Positions 1-9,071 of a DNA stretch of 52,347 nt are shown one piece after another. Position numbers and translations under genes: made by a program. Each line of letters opens with the position of its first letter. Position 1 is the first letter of the stretch. Source of the DNA: Sphingomonas beigongshangi (lineage in GTDB: Bacteria > Pseudomonadota > Alphaproteobacteria > Sphingomonadales > Sphingomonadaceae); the NCBI RefSeq assembly GCF_016820445.1, contig NZ_JADHDT010000012.1:1-52347 (forward strand), in the 5' to 3' direction. The notes below the pieces were generated by a model that did not search any database, was not told the origin of the DNA, and saw nothing but the letters and a program-made list of their open reading frames with translations.

Positions 1-75
<75 letters not shown>

Positions 76-98
76 ACTTTATTTGCATAGCCTCCACG

Positions 99-120
99 GC
101 CTCCGCCGCGGAGGCTTTTT
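99..120 (+). terminator. rho-independent terminator after tRNA-fMet
   Basis: A 7-bp GC stem (GCCTCCG, loop CCG, then the matching CGGAGGC arm ending at 115) is followed at once by five T residues. It lies 24 bases after the tRNA CCA end and is the most classical intrinsic terminator in the window. Confidence 0.85.
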
Positions 121-121
121 G

Positions 122-1079
122 CGTTTTGCGCCGAATGCATGGCAACGGCGTCTCGGACAATACCGGCCCGCGCCGCCCGATCGCCAGCTCAGTGGCTTCT
201 GTCGGCGGCACTATCGAAGGGTAATAGGGCAGCGGTTCGCCACCTCCGCGTCCAGCGCGTATCCCGACAAGAATCTGCCGGGTCTGCCGGCACCGTCCCT
301 CTTGGGAGGGCTATGACGGTCTAGGCGGCGGACACATGCATACCGAGCTGCGCTCCCAGCCACTTCGGCTGCCGTTGAATCTCGAGAACGCGCCCCTTCC
401 CGCCGGGCGGCTGTCGTGACCCATGTGGCACGGACCGATTGTGCGCCGCAGATGCTGCAGGATTGGCAGTGGAGGACCGAGATCGATCGCGGCGGAAGCA
501 GCCGTGCCGCGCGACGTCGCCGATCGGTTGGAAGGTGCCGTATGCAAGCACCGCTCACTGGTTTTGAACAAACGCTTAGACCTGTCCGGCGAATTGCGGC
601 GGCAGATCAGTCTAGTGAGCATGATCGGCGCGAGGCGTGGAGGCCTGTTCGATGGCGCAGCTCGATCGCCGAGATGTTGATGGTGTCGTTTGCCGATGCG
701 CAGCGCAAGGTAAATGGACGCCAGCCGATTTGCCGGGTCTTATCAAGCCCCCAGTCGTCTCATCATGCTCGCACAGCCGGAAGCGTCGTGCGGCACAGGA
801 AGTCGCGTCGGCCTCGACGCGATGACGCGCGGGCGTAGCGCCTGCGTGTACTGGGCGTGTACGCGAGCAGGCGCAGGCCCGTGTCTAGCGACAGCTGCGG
901 CGCCCGGGGAGGGCGATGCAAAGCGTCCCACGCCAACTTTCGCGGCGTCATAAGCGCGATCAACGATGATGTGCCGCTCACGGCGCAGGGCGGACGAAGG
1001 TGATCGTCACCGGCCCGCTGCTAGGCACTCCGCGCCCAAGCCCGCCCATGCTCGTCCATCGAAGCGGCGGCAGACCGGA
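122..1079. other. about 960 bp with no convincing gene
   Basis: Open frames here are short, overlap on both strands, are rich in Arg and Ser as expected for random high-GC frames, and match no family I know. One minus-strand frame ending near 324 finishes with a less random-looking C terminus (EIQRQPKWLGAQLGM, then HVSAA) and could be the tail of a decayed gene. A perfect 8-bp inverted repeat (GCGCCTGC at 838-845, GCAGGCGC at 867-874) encloses two copies of GTGTAC. The stretch could be a decayed insertion next to a tRNA gene, but I see no integrase or attachment repeat. Confidence 0.5.
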
Positions 1080-1670
1080 TCAATAGGGTGGGGCCCGACG
1101 CTCGCGCTGAGCGCGGGCGGCCTCCGTCCACCAGGCGAGATCATCGGCGAAGCGCGGGAAGGCATGGGCGAGGGCGCCGCCGCCATCGCCCGCAGGCTCT
1201 CCGGCCGCGTCGAAGGCATGGCCGATGCCTCCCACCGCAATCGTGCTGGATACCACTACCATGCCCATCTCCGACAGGATGCCGTGCCAGGCGAGCCCGG
1301 CGCGTGCACCGGCGAAGCGACCGGCCGAGTAGCTGACGATCGCCGCAGGGCGCCAGTACCATTCTTCCAGGAAATAGTCGGTGAGATTCTTGAGACCGGG
1401 CTGGACGCCCCAATTATATTCCCCGGTAACGACCACGAAGGCATCGGCCGCCCTGATCTTCGCCGCGAGCGCCTCCAGCGCGGGCGGCGCCTCGCCCTTT
1501 GGATATTCCTTGTACATGCGGTCGAGCATGGGCAGGCCGATGGCGCGGGCGTCGACCAGTTCGGCCGATGCGCCGCGTGCGGCGAAGGCGCGGACCAGCC
1601 ATTCGGCCAGGCGGATCCCTTGCCGATCGGAGCGATAGGAGCCGTAGAAGATCATGATTCGATCGCCCAT
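1080..1670 (-). CDS. NADPH-dependent FMN reductase family protein
   Basis: This 196-residue protein has the flavodoxin-like fold of NADPH-dependent FMN reductases (ArsH/ChrR/YieF type). Such enzymes pass electrons from NAD(P)H through FMN to quinones or other acceptors in the cytosol. The N-terminal strand runs into a phosphate-binding loop (GSYRSDRQG, residues 10-18). The second flavin contact, EYNWGVQPGLKNLTDYF, lies near residues 84-100 and is the family's GxYNxSxPxxLKNxxDY-type motif. I start it at 1670, where AAGGAG sits about 8 bases upstream; an in-frame start 19 codons earlier lacks this site. It is the third gene of a minus-strand set with the alpha/beta hydrolase and the pirin-like protein, divergent from LysR, which suggests a quinone or electrophile response. 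Substrate is unknown. Confidence 0.85.
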   Translation of the reverse strand: MGDRIMIFYGSYRSDRQGIRLAEWLVRAFAARGASAELVDARAIGLPMLDRMYKEYPKGEAPPALEALAAKIRAADAFVVVTGEYNWGVQPGLKNLTDYFLEEWYWRPAAIVSYSAGRFAGARAGLAWHGILSEMGMVVVSSTIAVGGIGHAFDAAGEPAGDGGGALAHAFPRFADDLAWWTEAARAQRERRAPPY

Positions 1671-1745
1671 CGCGACGTCTCCTTGTGATGCCTCAATGTC
1701 GTGCGAAACCACGGGGCGGGCAACCACCCCGTGGTCCGTCGTGGA

Positions 1746-2573
1746 TCAGCCTTCGATGAAAGCGAGCAGATCGGCGTTGATCCGCTCCGCGTTGGTGACC
1801 GGCATGCCGTGCGGAAAGCCAGGGTAGGAGATGAGCTTGGCGCCCTTCACGATAGCCGCCGACATTTTGCCCGTGGTGGCGAACGGCACGACCTGGTCAT
1901 CCTCGCCATGCAGGACCAGGGTCGGTACGTCGACCGCCTTGAGATCGTCCGTGAAGTCGGTCTCGGAGAACGCTTTGATGCCGAGCGTATGGGCCAGCGC
2001 CGCCCCCATCATGCCCTGTCGCCACCAATTGAGCCGCACCGCTTCCTTCACCTCGGCACCCTCGCGATTGTAGCCAAAGAAGGGCAGGGTGAAGTCATAG
2101 TAGAATTGCGAACGGTTGGTGGCGGTCTGTTCGCGCACCATGTCGAACACGTCCATCGGCACACCTTCGGGGTTGGTGTCGGTCCTGATCATGATCGGGG
2201 CGACCGCGCTGACCAGTACCGCCTTGCTGACCCGGCCCGGTTTGGTGCGGGCGACGTAGCGGGCGACTTCGCCACCCCCGGTCGAATGGCCGACATGGAC
2301 CGCATCGCGCAGGTCCAGTGCATCGGTCAGCGCGATGACGTCGGCGACGTAGGTGTCCATGTCGTGGCCGTCGGCCGACTGCGTCGAGCGGCCATGGCCG
2401 CGGCGATCGTGGGCGATGACGCGATAGCCCTTCTGTACGAAGAACATCATCTGCGCGTCCCAGTCGTCCGAACTGAGCGGCCAGCCATGGTGGAACATGA
2501 TGACCGGGGCGTGTTTCGGGCCCCAGTCCTTGTAGTAGATTTCGGTCGCGTCGGCGGTGGTGATGAAGGGCAT
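1746..2573 (-). CDS. alpha/beta hydrolase, cofactor-free haloperoxidase/esterase type
   Basis: The 275-residue protein is a complete alpha/beta hydrolase of the arylesterase / non-heme chloroperoxidase group. The oxyanion-hole segment is HHGWPL (residues 28-33). The nucleophile elbow is GHSTGG with Ser97. The acidic residue lies in HGEDDQVVPF (Asp225 or Asp226) and the catalytic His is His255 in GFPHGMP. The product is cytosolic, with no signal peptide. In vivo these enzymes are esterases or lactonases; haloperoxidase activity is a side reaction. It lies between the pirin-like and FMN reductase genes with gaps of 48 and 75 bases, so co-transcription is likely. The true substrate cannot be read from the sequence. 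Confidence 0.9.
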   Translation of the reverse strand: MPFITTADATEIYYKDWGPKHAPVIMFHHGWPLSSDDWDAQMMFFVQKGYRVIAHDRRGHGRSTQSADGHDMDTYVADVIALTDALDLRDAVHVGHSTGGGEVARYVARTKPGRVSKAVLVSAVAPIMIRTDTNPEGVPMDVFDMVREQTATNRSQFYYDFTLPFFGYNREGAEVKEAVRLNWWRQGMMGAALAHTLGIKAFSETDFTDDLKAVDVPTLVLHGEDDQVVPFATTGKMSAAIVKGAKLISYPGFPHGMPVTNAERINADLLAFIEG

Positions 2574-2621
2574 GGGAAATATCCTTTCGAGCTGGAAAAT
2601 GCGCGGTACCGGACGGATCGG

Positions 2622-3320
2622 TCAGGCGGCGTCGACGAGCACGATCTCGGCATCGTCGATCGCGGTGACGCGGAGCACGGCCTCGTCGGCGATGGCGGCA
2701 CCGTCGCGTGCGTCGAGCCGCGTGCCGTTGACCTCGATCGCGCCGCTCGCGGGGACGAGGTAGCCCTGACGGTCGGCGCCGAGCGGATATTCGGCGGTCT
2801 CGCCCGCCTTCAGCGTGGCGGCGACGATGCGCGCATCGGTGCGGATCGGCAGCGCGTCGCCATCGTTCGTGAAGCCGCTCGCCAGCGTCACGAACTGTCC
2901 GGAGCGTTCGCCCTTTGGGAAGGGCTTGGCCCCCCATGACGGCGCCTCGCCGCGCGTCCTGGGTTCGATCCAGATCTGGAAGATGCGGGTAATGCCCGGC
3001 TCCTTGTTGTATTCCGAATGCCGTACGCCCGAGCCTGCGCTCATCACCTGCACGTCGCCGGCCTCGGTACGGCCGATGTTGCCGAGCGAGTCCTGATGCG
3101 TGATCGCGCCTTCGCGGACATAGGTGATGATCTCCATGTCGGCGTGCGGATGCGGCGGGAAGCCGGTGCCGGGCGCGATCGTATCGTCGTTCCAGACGCG
3201 GATGCCGCCCCAGCCCATCCGGGCCGGATCATAATAGCTGGCGAAAGAGAAGTGGTGCTTGGCGTCGAGCCATCCGTGGTTGGCGCCACCGAGGCTTGCG
3301 AAGGGGCGACGGTCGATCAT
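2622..3320 (-). CDS. pirin family protein (bicupin)
   Basis: This 232-residue protein has the pirin bicupin layout: an N-terminal metal-binding cupin with PPHPHADMEIITYV and SAGSGVRHSEYN, and a shorter C-terminal cupin without the metal ligands. The His residues in HPHAD, the later VRHSE and the intervening acidic residue fit the single Fe or other metal site of bacterial pirins such as YhhW, which oxidises quercetin. I start it at 3320 because AGGAG lies 7-8 bases upstream; the frame stays open further upstream, but only into the divergent LysR gene. It heads the three-gene minus-strand operon, and a LysR regulator starts 100 bases away on the other strand. That arrangement recurs in proteobacteria for quinone or aromatic stress responses. 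Confidence 0.9.
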   Translation of the reverse strand: MIDRRPFASLGGANHGWLDAKHHFSFASYYDPARMGWGGIRVWNDDTIAPGTGFPPHPHADMEIITYVREGAITHQDSLGNIGRTEAGDVQVMSAGSGVRHSEYNKEPGITRIFQIWIEPRTRGEAPSWGAKPFPKGERSGQFVTLASGFTNDGDALPIRTDARIVAATLKAGETAEYPLGADRQGYLVPASGAIEVNGTRLDARDGAAIADEAVLRVTAIDDAEIVLVDAA

Positions 3321-3420
3321 GGTTCGGTCTCCTGAAGGAGCCTGTTGCTCCGATGACCTGAAGATGCAGCACGATGGCACTTGACGAAACGGCAAGGCCG
3401 GCATCTCATCCTTTCCGAAA

Positions 3421-4335
3421 ATGATGAAGCGTCTTCCCGATCTCGAAGCCTGGGCGATCTTCGCCAAGGTCGCCAAACACGGCTCGTTCTCGCGCGCGGC
3501 GCGCGAGATGGGCATGTCCGATCCCACCGTCTCCAAAGCGATCGCGCGACTGGAGGCGCGCCTCGGCCTGACGCTGATCGCACGGACATCCCGGCGTATC
3601 GCGCTTACGGACGCGGGCCGTGCCGCGGTGGAGCGCGCGACGCGCATATTGAGCGAAGGCGAGGCGGCCGAGGACGAAGCCGGCGAACAATCCAAGAGGC
3701 CTCGCGGTCGCGTTCGGATCAGCGCACCGCTCTCGTTCGGTATCGCCTACCTGGGCGCGATGCTGCCGGCCTTCCTCGAGGCCTACCCGGAGATCACGGT
3801 CGATTTCGCCTTGAGCGACCGCAAGGTCGATCTGGTGGCGGAGGGGTTCGACGTGGCGCTCAGGATCGCAAGCCTGGATGATTCCTCCTTGCTGTCGCGC
3901 CGGCTCTGCACGGTGCGACTGCTTCTGGTGGCGTCCCCCGACTATCTCGCGCGTCACGGCATGCCGACGCATCCGGCGGAGCTAAGCCGGCATTGTGCGC
4001 TGGCCTATACCGGTGGTGCATCAAGGATGTGGCGCTTCACGCATCCGACGTTCGGGGAGGAGACCGTCGAGCCACCCGTGCGGGTCTGGACGGACAATGC
4101 CGACCTGTTGAACCCGGCTCTCGTCGCCGGCCAAGGGCTTGCGATCCAGCCCGAATTCCTGATCTGGCGCGAGCTGCGCGACGGGCAGCTGGCGGTCGCG
4201 ATGCCCGAATGGTCCGTGACGTCCCTGGGGCTCCACCTCGTCATGCCGCCAAGCCCGCTGCGCCCGCTCCGGGTCCAGGTTCTGGTCGACTACCTTGCTC
4301 GCGAGCTCGCGCAGGCCCCATGGGCATCGCGTTGA
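3421..4335 (+). CDS. LysR-family transcriptional regulator
   Basis: The 304-residue protein has a winged helix-turn-helix at residues about 5-63 (AREMGMSDPTVSKAIARLE, then LIARTSRRIALTDAG) and a substrate-binding domain from about residue 95. It fits the PecT/AaeR-like group that often sits beside short redox operons. It is transcribed away from the pirin/hydrolase/FMN reductase operon with 100 bases between starts, so it probably controls that operon and itself. A small inverted repeat (GGAGC at 3337-3341, GCTCC at 3347-3351) lies in the shared promoter region over the pirin ribosome site; whether it is an operator is a guess. The effector is unknown. Confidence 0.92.
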   Translation: MMKRLPDLEAWAIFAKVAKHGSFSRAAREMGMSDPTVSKAIARLEARLGLTLIARTSRRIALTDAGRAAVERATRILSEGEAAEDEAGEQSKRPRGRVRISAPLSFGIAYLGAMLPAFLEAYPEITVDFALSDRKVDLVAEGFDVALRIASLDDSSLLSRRLCTVRLLLVASPDYLARHGMPTHPAELSRHCALAYTGGASRMWRFTHPTFGEETVEPPVRVWTDNADLLNPALVAGQGLAIQPEFLIWRELRDGQLAVAMPEWSVTSLGLHLVMPPSPLRPLRVQVLVDYLARELAQAPWASR

Positions 4336-4441
4336 GCGTCATGCCGCGCCTCCCATGACCAAGCGCCTGTTGCCGGGAATCGTCTGGCGCCCGATCCACG
4401 TGCGCGGAGGCGGCGCCGGCTATCGGGCCAATCCGAGTGGC

Positions 4442-5278
4442 TCAGTCCGCCCGCGCTTCGACGAGCGCCCGCACCTTCTCCGCGTCGGCCTCGGTCGCGG
4501 GATTGTAGACGATCATGCCGAGTTCGGGCCGCCCCTCCACCGCGAACGACGAGAATTCGAGCTGCACGCGCCCCGCGTCGGGATGGTGGATGCGCTTCAC
4601 GCCCTCGCCGTGCGCGACGACATCGTTGTCGCGCCACAAAGCGTCGAACTCGTCGCTGACGCGGCATAGTTCGTCGACGAGCCTCGCGGCCTCCGAACTG
4701 CGGTTGGCGCCCGCTCGTGCCATGTCCGCGCGAAAGGCGCCGACGACGAAGCGCGCGACGCTCTCCCAATCCTCGTTGGCCTTGCGACCGCGGCCGTTCA
4801 CGAACATCAGGCGCAATATGTTGCGCTGATCGCGGGGCAACGCGGCATAATCGGTGAGCAACGCCGCGGCCGCCCGGTTCCAGCCCACCACATCCCACAT
4901 GGCGGTCTTGATGATCGCGGGGCTCAGCCTCATGCCGTCGAGCACGCGCTGCAGCCGCGGCGTGATGCCGTCGACCGGACGATAGCGGGTCTCGGGCGGG
5001 CGGCCGAGGCCAAGCATGTAGAGATGCTCGCGCTCCGGCTCGGTCAGCATCAGCCCCTTGGCGATGCGGTCGAGCACGTCAGCCGACGGCGCGCCGCCTC
5101 GACCCTGCTCGAGCCAGGTGTACCAGGTCGGGCTGATGTTCGCGCGGGCGGCGACCTCCTCGCGGCGAAGACCCGGCGTGCGCCGCCTGCCGCCGGCGAA
5201 GCCGAATGCCGCCGGATCGAGCCGCACGCGCCGGTCGCGCAGATAGCTGCCGAGCTGATTGGCCGGTTCACTCGCCAT
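4442..5278 (-). CDS. XRE-type regulator with MmyB-like ligand-binding domain
   Basis: The 278-residue protein starts with a Cro/CI-like helix-turn-helix (residues about 10-75: RTPGLRREEVAARANISP, then WYTWLEQGRG) and continues with a PAS-like domain (MWDVVGWNRAAAALLTDY, LEFSSFAVEGRPELGMIVYNP). This is the MmyB family, named after a Streptomyces methylenomycin regulator; crystal structures of the family show a fatty-acid-like ligand in the C-terminal domain. It is divergent from the SDR gene at 5378, with 99 bases between, and likely controls it. A promoter-like pair for this gene lies in that gap. An AGGA sits close upstream of the ATG. Confidence 0.93.
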   Translation of the reverse strand: MASEPANQLGSYLRDRRVRLDPAAFGFAGGRRRTPGLRREEVAARANISPTWYTWLEQGRGGAPSADVLDRIAKGLMLTEPEREHLYMLGLGRPPETRYRPVDGITPRLQRVLDGMRLSPAIIKTAMWDVVGWNRAAAALLTDYAALPRDQRNILRLMFVNGRGRKANEDWESVARFVVGAFRADMARAGANRSSEAARLVDELCRVSDEFDALWRDNDVVAHGEGVKRIHHPDAGRVQLEFSSFAVEGRPELGMIVYNPATEADAEKVRALVEARAD

Positions 5279-5295
5279 GCCGCATCCTGTTGACG

Positions 5296-5324
5296 TTTAT
5301 ACCACGATAAGCTCACTACTTTAA
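5296..5324 (-). promoter_or_regulatory. candidate sigma-70 promoter of the MmyB-type regulator
   Basis: Read on the minus strand, TTAAAG (5324-5319) and TATAAA (5301-5296) are separated by 17 bases, and the -10 lies 18 bases before the ATG at 5278. A 6-bp inverted repeat (CCTGTT at 5286-5291, AACAGG at 5323-5328) brackets the promoter and could serve autoregulation. Two GATATC sites 8 bases apart lie further towards the divergent SDR gene. No transcript data are available, so this is a sequence match only. Confidence 0.4.
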
Positions 5325-5377
5325 CAGGTTGCGGCGATCGGCGATATCCTTCTCTCGATATCAAGAGGAGGCATTTC

Positions 5378-6274
5378 ATGCGCGTGTTCCTGACCGGCGC
5401 CACCGGCTTCATCGGCTCGCACATCGTTCCCGAACTGCTTGCCCGCGGCCATGAGGTGCTCGGCCTCACGCGATCCGACGACGGTGCCCGGCGTCTCGAA
5501 GCGGCCGGCGTCGATGTCCACCGCGGTGACCTGGAACGGCCCGAGACGCTGGCCAGCGGCGCGGCTGCGGCCGATGCAGTGATCCATTGCGCATTCGACC
5601 ACAATTTCGCGACCTTCCTCGACAACACGAAAAAGGACGAGCGCGTCATCGCCGCCATGGGAGAGGCCCTGGCAGGAACGGAGAAGCCGATCCTCATCAC
5701 GTCGGGAGTCGGCACGGGCACGCCGCTGAACGGCGGCGAGGCGATGGAGGACGTGCTCAACCCGCGCCATGCCAACCCGCGTATCGCGACCGAATTGGCC
5801 GGCGCGGCGCTCATCGCGCGGCGGATCGACGTGCGCACCATCCGCCTGCCGCAGGTCCACGACACGACCAGGGCGGGTCTCATCACGCCGCTGATCGCCG
5901 AGGCGCGGCGGGCCGGCGCTATCGCCTATGTCGGCGAGGGCAATACCCGGTGGGCGGCCGCGCACGTCAGCGACGTCGCCAGGCTCTACGTCCTGGCGCT
6001 CGAGAATGGCGAGCCCGGCGCGCGCTACAACGCCTCGGTCGAGGAGGGCGTCTCCGCGCGCGCCATCGCCGAGGCGATCGGCGAGGGCAGCGGGCTGCCG
6101 GTCTGCTCGGTCGATGGCGGAGAGGTCGAACGCTATTTCGGCTGGATGGCGCCGTTCGCTGCGCTGGACATGGCGGCATCCAGTGCCTGGACGCGAGCAC
6201 GGTTGGCATGGGAACCGAGCGGCCCCGACCTCCTGACCGACCTTGCGGCTATGGACTATTCCGCTTTCGTCTAG
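5378..6274 (+). CDS. NAD-dependent epimerase/dehydratase (atypical SDR)
   Basis: This 298-residue protein begins with a Rossmann fold carrying TGATGFIGSHIVPEL (residues 6-20), the dinucleotide site of extended/atypical SDR proteins. The region where a YxxxK active site would be expected instead reads HANPRIATELAGAALIARR, so it belongs to the atypical group lacking the standard tyrosine. Members act on sugar nucleotides or small carbonyl compounds, or only bind NADP. It has a strong AGGAGG site 8-9 bases before the ATG. It is divergent from the MmyB-like regulator, a pairing common in proteobacteria in which the SDR protein is the likely regulated target. The substrate is unknown. Confidence 0.88.
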   Translation: MRVFLTGATGFIGSHIVPELLARGHEVLGLTRSDDGARRLEAAGVDVHRGDLERPETLASGAAAADAVIHCAFDHNFATFLDNTKKDERVIAAMGEALAGTEKPILITSGVGTGTPLNGGEAMEDVLNPRHANPRIATELAGAALIARRIDVRTIRLPQVHDTTRAGLITPLIAEARRAGAIAYVGEGNTRWAAAHVSDVARLYVLALENGEPGARYNASVEEGVSARAIAEAIGEGSGLPVCSVDGGEVERYFGWMAPFAALDMAASSAWTRARLAWEPSGPDLLTDLAAMDYSAFV

Positions 6275-6400
6275 GGCTGATGACCAGTGGCGGTCCTGCC
6301 GCCCCGAAGGGCTATGCCGCTTTTCAAGGGGTGACAGGCCCAGCGCCGTCCTGTCGGGGGGCAAGTGGGAGGGAGGGCCTACTGACGCGCGCCACCGCAA

Positions 6401-6424
6401 GGCTGCACGAAGTAGCGTGCAGCC
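6401..6424. repeat. 9-bp perfect inverted repeat, hairpin
   Basis: GGCTGCACG (6401-6409), loop AAGTAG, CGTGCAGCC (6416-6424). It lies between the SDR stop at 6274 and the flavin monooxygenase start at 6472. There is no T-run on either side, so it may be a rho-dependent pause hairpin, the end of the SDR transcript, or an operator for the downstream gene 47 bases away. Confidence 0.6.
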
Positions 6425-6471
6425 AAGATTAGCTTCGCCCTCCGGCCATGCAAAGGCGCTACTATGGCCCC

Positions 6472-7629
6472 ATGACAGCGCGACATCCGCTCGACTTTCT
6501 CTGGTTTCTGCCCTCCGGCGGCGATTCGCAGCGCTTCGCCTCGCCGCAGACCGATCGGCCGCCCGATCCGGCGTATCTCCGCGAGATCGCCACCGCGACC
6601 GATCGACTGGGATATTATGGCGTGCTGCTGCCGACCGGGCCGATGTGCGCCGACGCCTGGATCACCGCGGCGTCGGTCGCGCCGTTCACCGATCGGCTTA
6701 GGCTGCTCGTCGCCCTGCGGCCGGGGCTGACCGCCCCCGCCGAAGCCGCGCGTCAGGCTGCCGCGCTCGACCGGCTCAGTGGCGGACGCGCCCTGCTGAA
6801 CGTCGTCACCGGCGGCAATCCCGACGCGCTCGCTGCCGACGGGCTCTTTCTGGACCATGACGCGCGCTATCGCCAGACCGACGAGTTCCTCGATATCTGG
6901 CGCGCGCTCGCGCGGGGCGAGACGGTCGACCGTGACGGCGAATTCCTGTCGATCGCGGGTGGAAGGCTGCTGTTCCCCTTCGTCCAGGCGCCGCACGCGC
7001 CGATCTGGTTCGGCGGCTCTTCCGGCGCGGCGCGCGGTATCGCCGCGCGGCATGCCGACACCTATCTGATGTGGGGCGAGCCGGCCGATCAGTTGAAGGA
7101 CGTGATCGCCGACGTGAGGGCCCGGGCTGCGGCGCTGGGCCGTACGCTCCGCTTCGGTGTCCGTCTCCATTTCGTGGTCCGCGAGACGGAGGAGGCGGCA
7201 TGGGCGGCCGCGAACGATCTGATCCGCGACGTCACGCAGGACCAGATCGCGCAATTCCAGGCCTATCTGGCGAAAAGCAGCGATTCCGTCGGCCAGTCGC
7301 GCATGCAGGCGCTGCACGGCGGCGCGCGGTGCGCGCTCTAGATCCGTCCCAACCTCTGGGCGGGTATCGGTCTGGTGCGGACGGGGGCGGGCACCGCGCT
7401 GGTCGGTGACCCGGCCACCGTCGCGGCGCGTCTCGAGGACTATGCCGCCGCGGGCATCGATACGGTGATCGGTTCAGGCTATCCGCACCTGGAGGAGGCC
7501 TATCGCGTGGCCGAACTGTTGTTCCCCCACCTCAACCTGCCGGACCGGCGCGTCCGGACCTTGCCTCCCGTCCGGCCGATGCTCGACACGACGGCCGATG
7601 GCCGCGCCACCGCCATCCGTGCGACCTGA
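6472..7629 (+). pseudogene. ssuD: alkanesulfonate monooxygenase (SsuD-type), interrupted by an in-frame TAG
   Basis: The frame encodes an LLM-class FMNH2-dependent monooxygenase of the SsuD group, which cleaves alkanesulfonates to aldehyde and sulfite. The N terminus (HPLDFLWFLPSGGDSQRF), the LNVVTGGNPDAL segment and the C-terminal [18 protein letters not shown] segment all match SsuD. At 7339-7341 the frame reads CTC TAG ATC, followed without a shift by [20 protein letters not shown], which in the family follows L-E-I. A single GAG-to-TAG change therefore explains the break after codon 289 of about 385. The lost tail contains part of the TIM barrel and the flavin phosphate contacts, so the short product is probably inactive unless the amber codon is read through. 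An in-frame ATG at 6448 is less likely than 6472. No partner SsuE, SsuA, SsuB or SsuC genes lie nearby. Confidence 0.85.
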
Positions 7630-7697
7630 GCGCATGCGGCCCCGTCGCGAGGCGACCGCGCTATGCTTCATGCCCGGGGCCGGCTAGGGGGCGGACC

Positions 7698-9071
7698 GTG
7701 CAGGGATGGATCCTCTTCTTCCATGATCTCGAACCCGGCATTCCGGAGGTGCCGGAGATCCTGCGGTTTCGCGAGGCAGCGGGGCAGCTTGGCATCGCGC
7801 TGGCCGTCTACAAACCGCAGCTGTTCGATCTGATCGTCGGCGGCGGGCATGACGATTGGTCGCTGCGATACGACGGCCTTCCCGTGCAGCGGCCCGACTT
7901 CGTATTGTGCCGGACGGGAGCGGAGACGGATTATTCGACGCTCGCCCTCCTGCGCCAGCTGGAGCGCCGGGGGGTCAGGCTGATCAACGGCGCGACCACG
8001 ATCGAGCTCGTCGCGGACAAGCTGCATACGATGCAGAAGCTCGCGCGCGTCGGCCTTCCGGTGCCGCGGACGATGCTGGGCAGGTTTCCGTTCGACGCGG
8101 CGCTCGTCGAACGCGAACTCGGCTTCCCGGTGATCGTCAAGACGCTGCAGGGCACGCGCGGTGCCGGCGTTCTGAAGTGCGAGGACCGAGCGCAGTTCGA
8201 GGATCTCGCCGGCCTGCTCGAAAGTGCGCGCGCGCAGGCGGACTTCGTGCTGCAGCATTACATTCGCGCCAGCCACGGCCGCGACGTCCGCATCCTGGTC
8301 GTCGGCGGGCGGGTGGTTGCCGCGATGGAGCGCCGCTCGCTGACCGGCGGTTTCAAGTCGAACGTATCGCTCGGCGGTATCGGAACCGCCTATAATCCGC
8401 CGCCGGAGATGGCCGACATCGCAATCAAGGCCGCGGCCGCGCTCGACCTTGACGTCACGGGCATCGACATCCTGTTCGACGAGACGGGCTACCGGATCTG
8501 CGAGGCCAATTCCGCCCCGGGCTTCCAGGGGCTGGAACGGGCAAGCGGCGCCGACATACCGGCGATCATCCTCTCCTGGATCCGCGACACGCAGGATCGC
8601 GCGCCTGGCACGCCATCCGCGCGGGCAGAGGAAGGGGCGATCGTCGACCTGGTCTTCGCGGGCCGCTCCCGCCTCGATCAGCTCGTCGACACGAGCGCGA
8701 GCTACGATCGTTTCGCCATCGCCATCGGCTGGCGCCTCATCGGCGCGGGCCTGTCGGCGCTGGGCCATGCGACCCTGCCGCGCATCCTGATCGATCGACG
8801 CGGCGGCCGCGGGCGGCTGCTGCGCGGACTGTACGAGGATCGCGCGGTGCCGGTGCAGCAACTGCTCGAGCAGGACGAGCAGGAACGGACGTTGATCAGC
8901 GTGCTCGCGGTGGCCGTCTGGGCCGCGATCATGCCCTGGCTCGCCGGCGCGGAATCGATGATCAGCGGCATGCTCTCCCTCGTTGCGCTGCTCTTTCCGG
9001 CAACCTTCCTGCTGACGGCGCCGGCTGGCCGGGCGCGGCGCTTGCTCCAGAAGCCGGGTGCCGAGGCATGA
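7698..9071 (+). CDS. RimK-like ATP-grasp ligase with C-terminal membrane segment
   Basis: The 457-residue protein has a RimK/GshB-type ATP-grasp core at residues about 85-300: HTMQKLARVGLPVPRT, GFPVIVKTLQGTRGAGVLK, RDVRILVVGGRVVAAMER, and the metal and ATP site DVTGIDILFDETGYRICEAN followed by PGFQGLE. Enzymes of this group join an acid, often glutamate, to an amine or peptide terminus using ATP. After the core comes an unusual tail: an acidic Ala-rich linker, a domain of about 90 residues, and two hydrophobic segments at about 398-415 and 420-441, so the ligase is probably tethered to the inner membrane. It starts at GTG with AGGGGGCGG upstream. Its stop overlaps the start of the TauE/SafE gene (ATGA), so the two are translationally coupled. 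The acceptor substrate is unknown. Confidence 0.85.
   Translation: MQGWILFFHDLEPGIPEVPEILRFREAAGQLGIALAVYKPQLFDLIVGGGHDDWSLRYDGLPVQRPDFVLCRTGAETDYSTLALLRQLERRGVRLINGATTIELVADKLHTMQKLARVGLPVPRTMLGRFPFDAALVERELGFPVIVKTLQGTRGAGVLKCEDRAQFEDLAGLLESARAQADFVLQHYIRASHGRDVRILVVGGRVVAAMERRSLTGGFKSNVSLGGIGTAYNPPPEMADIAIKAAAALDLDVTGIDILFDETGYRICEANSAPGFQGLERASGADIPAIILSWIRDTQDRAPGTPSARAEEGAIVDLVFAGRSRLDQLVDTSASYDRFAIAIGWRLIGAGLSALGHATLPRILIDRRGGRGRLLRGLYEDRAVPVQQLLEQDEQERTLISVLAVAVWAAIMPWLAGAESMISGMLSLVALLFPATFLLTAPAGRARRLLQKPGAEA

Noticed and set aside
5296..5324. Plus-strand promoter TTGACG at 5290-5295 for the SDR gene
   Set aside because: No acceptable -10 sequence lies 16-18 bases downstream; the minus-strand pair TTAAAG/TATAAA is better.
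6448..6471. ATG at 6448 as the start of the SsuD-type gene
   Set aside because: SsuD proteins begin shortly before the HPxDFxWFLP strand; the ATG at 6472 gives that length and the extra eight residues match nothing.
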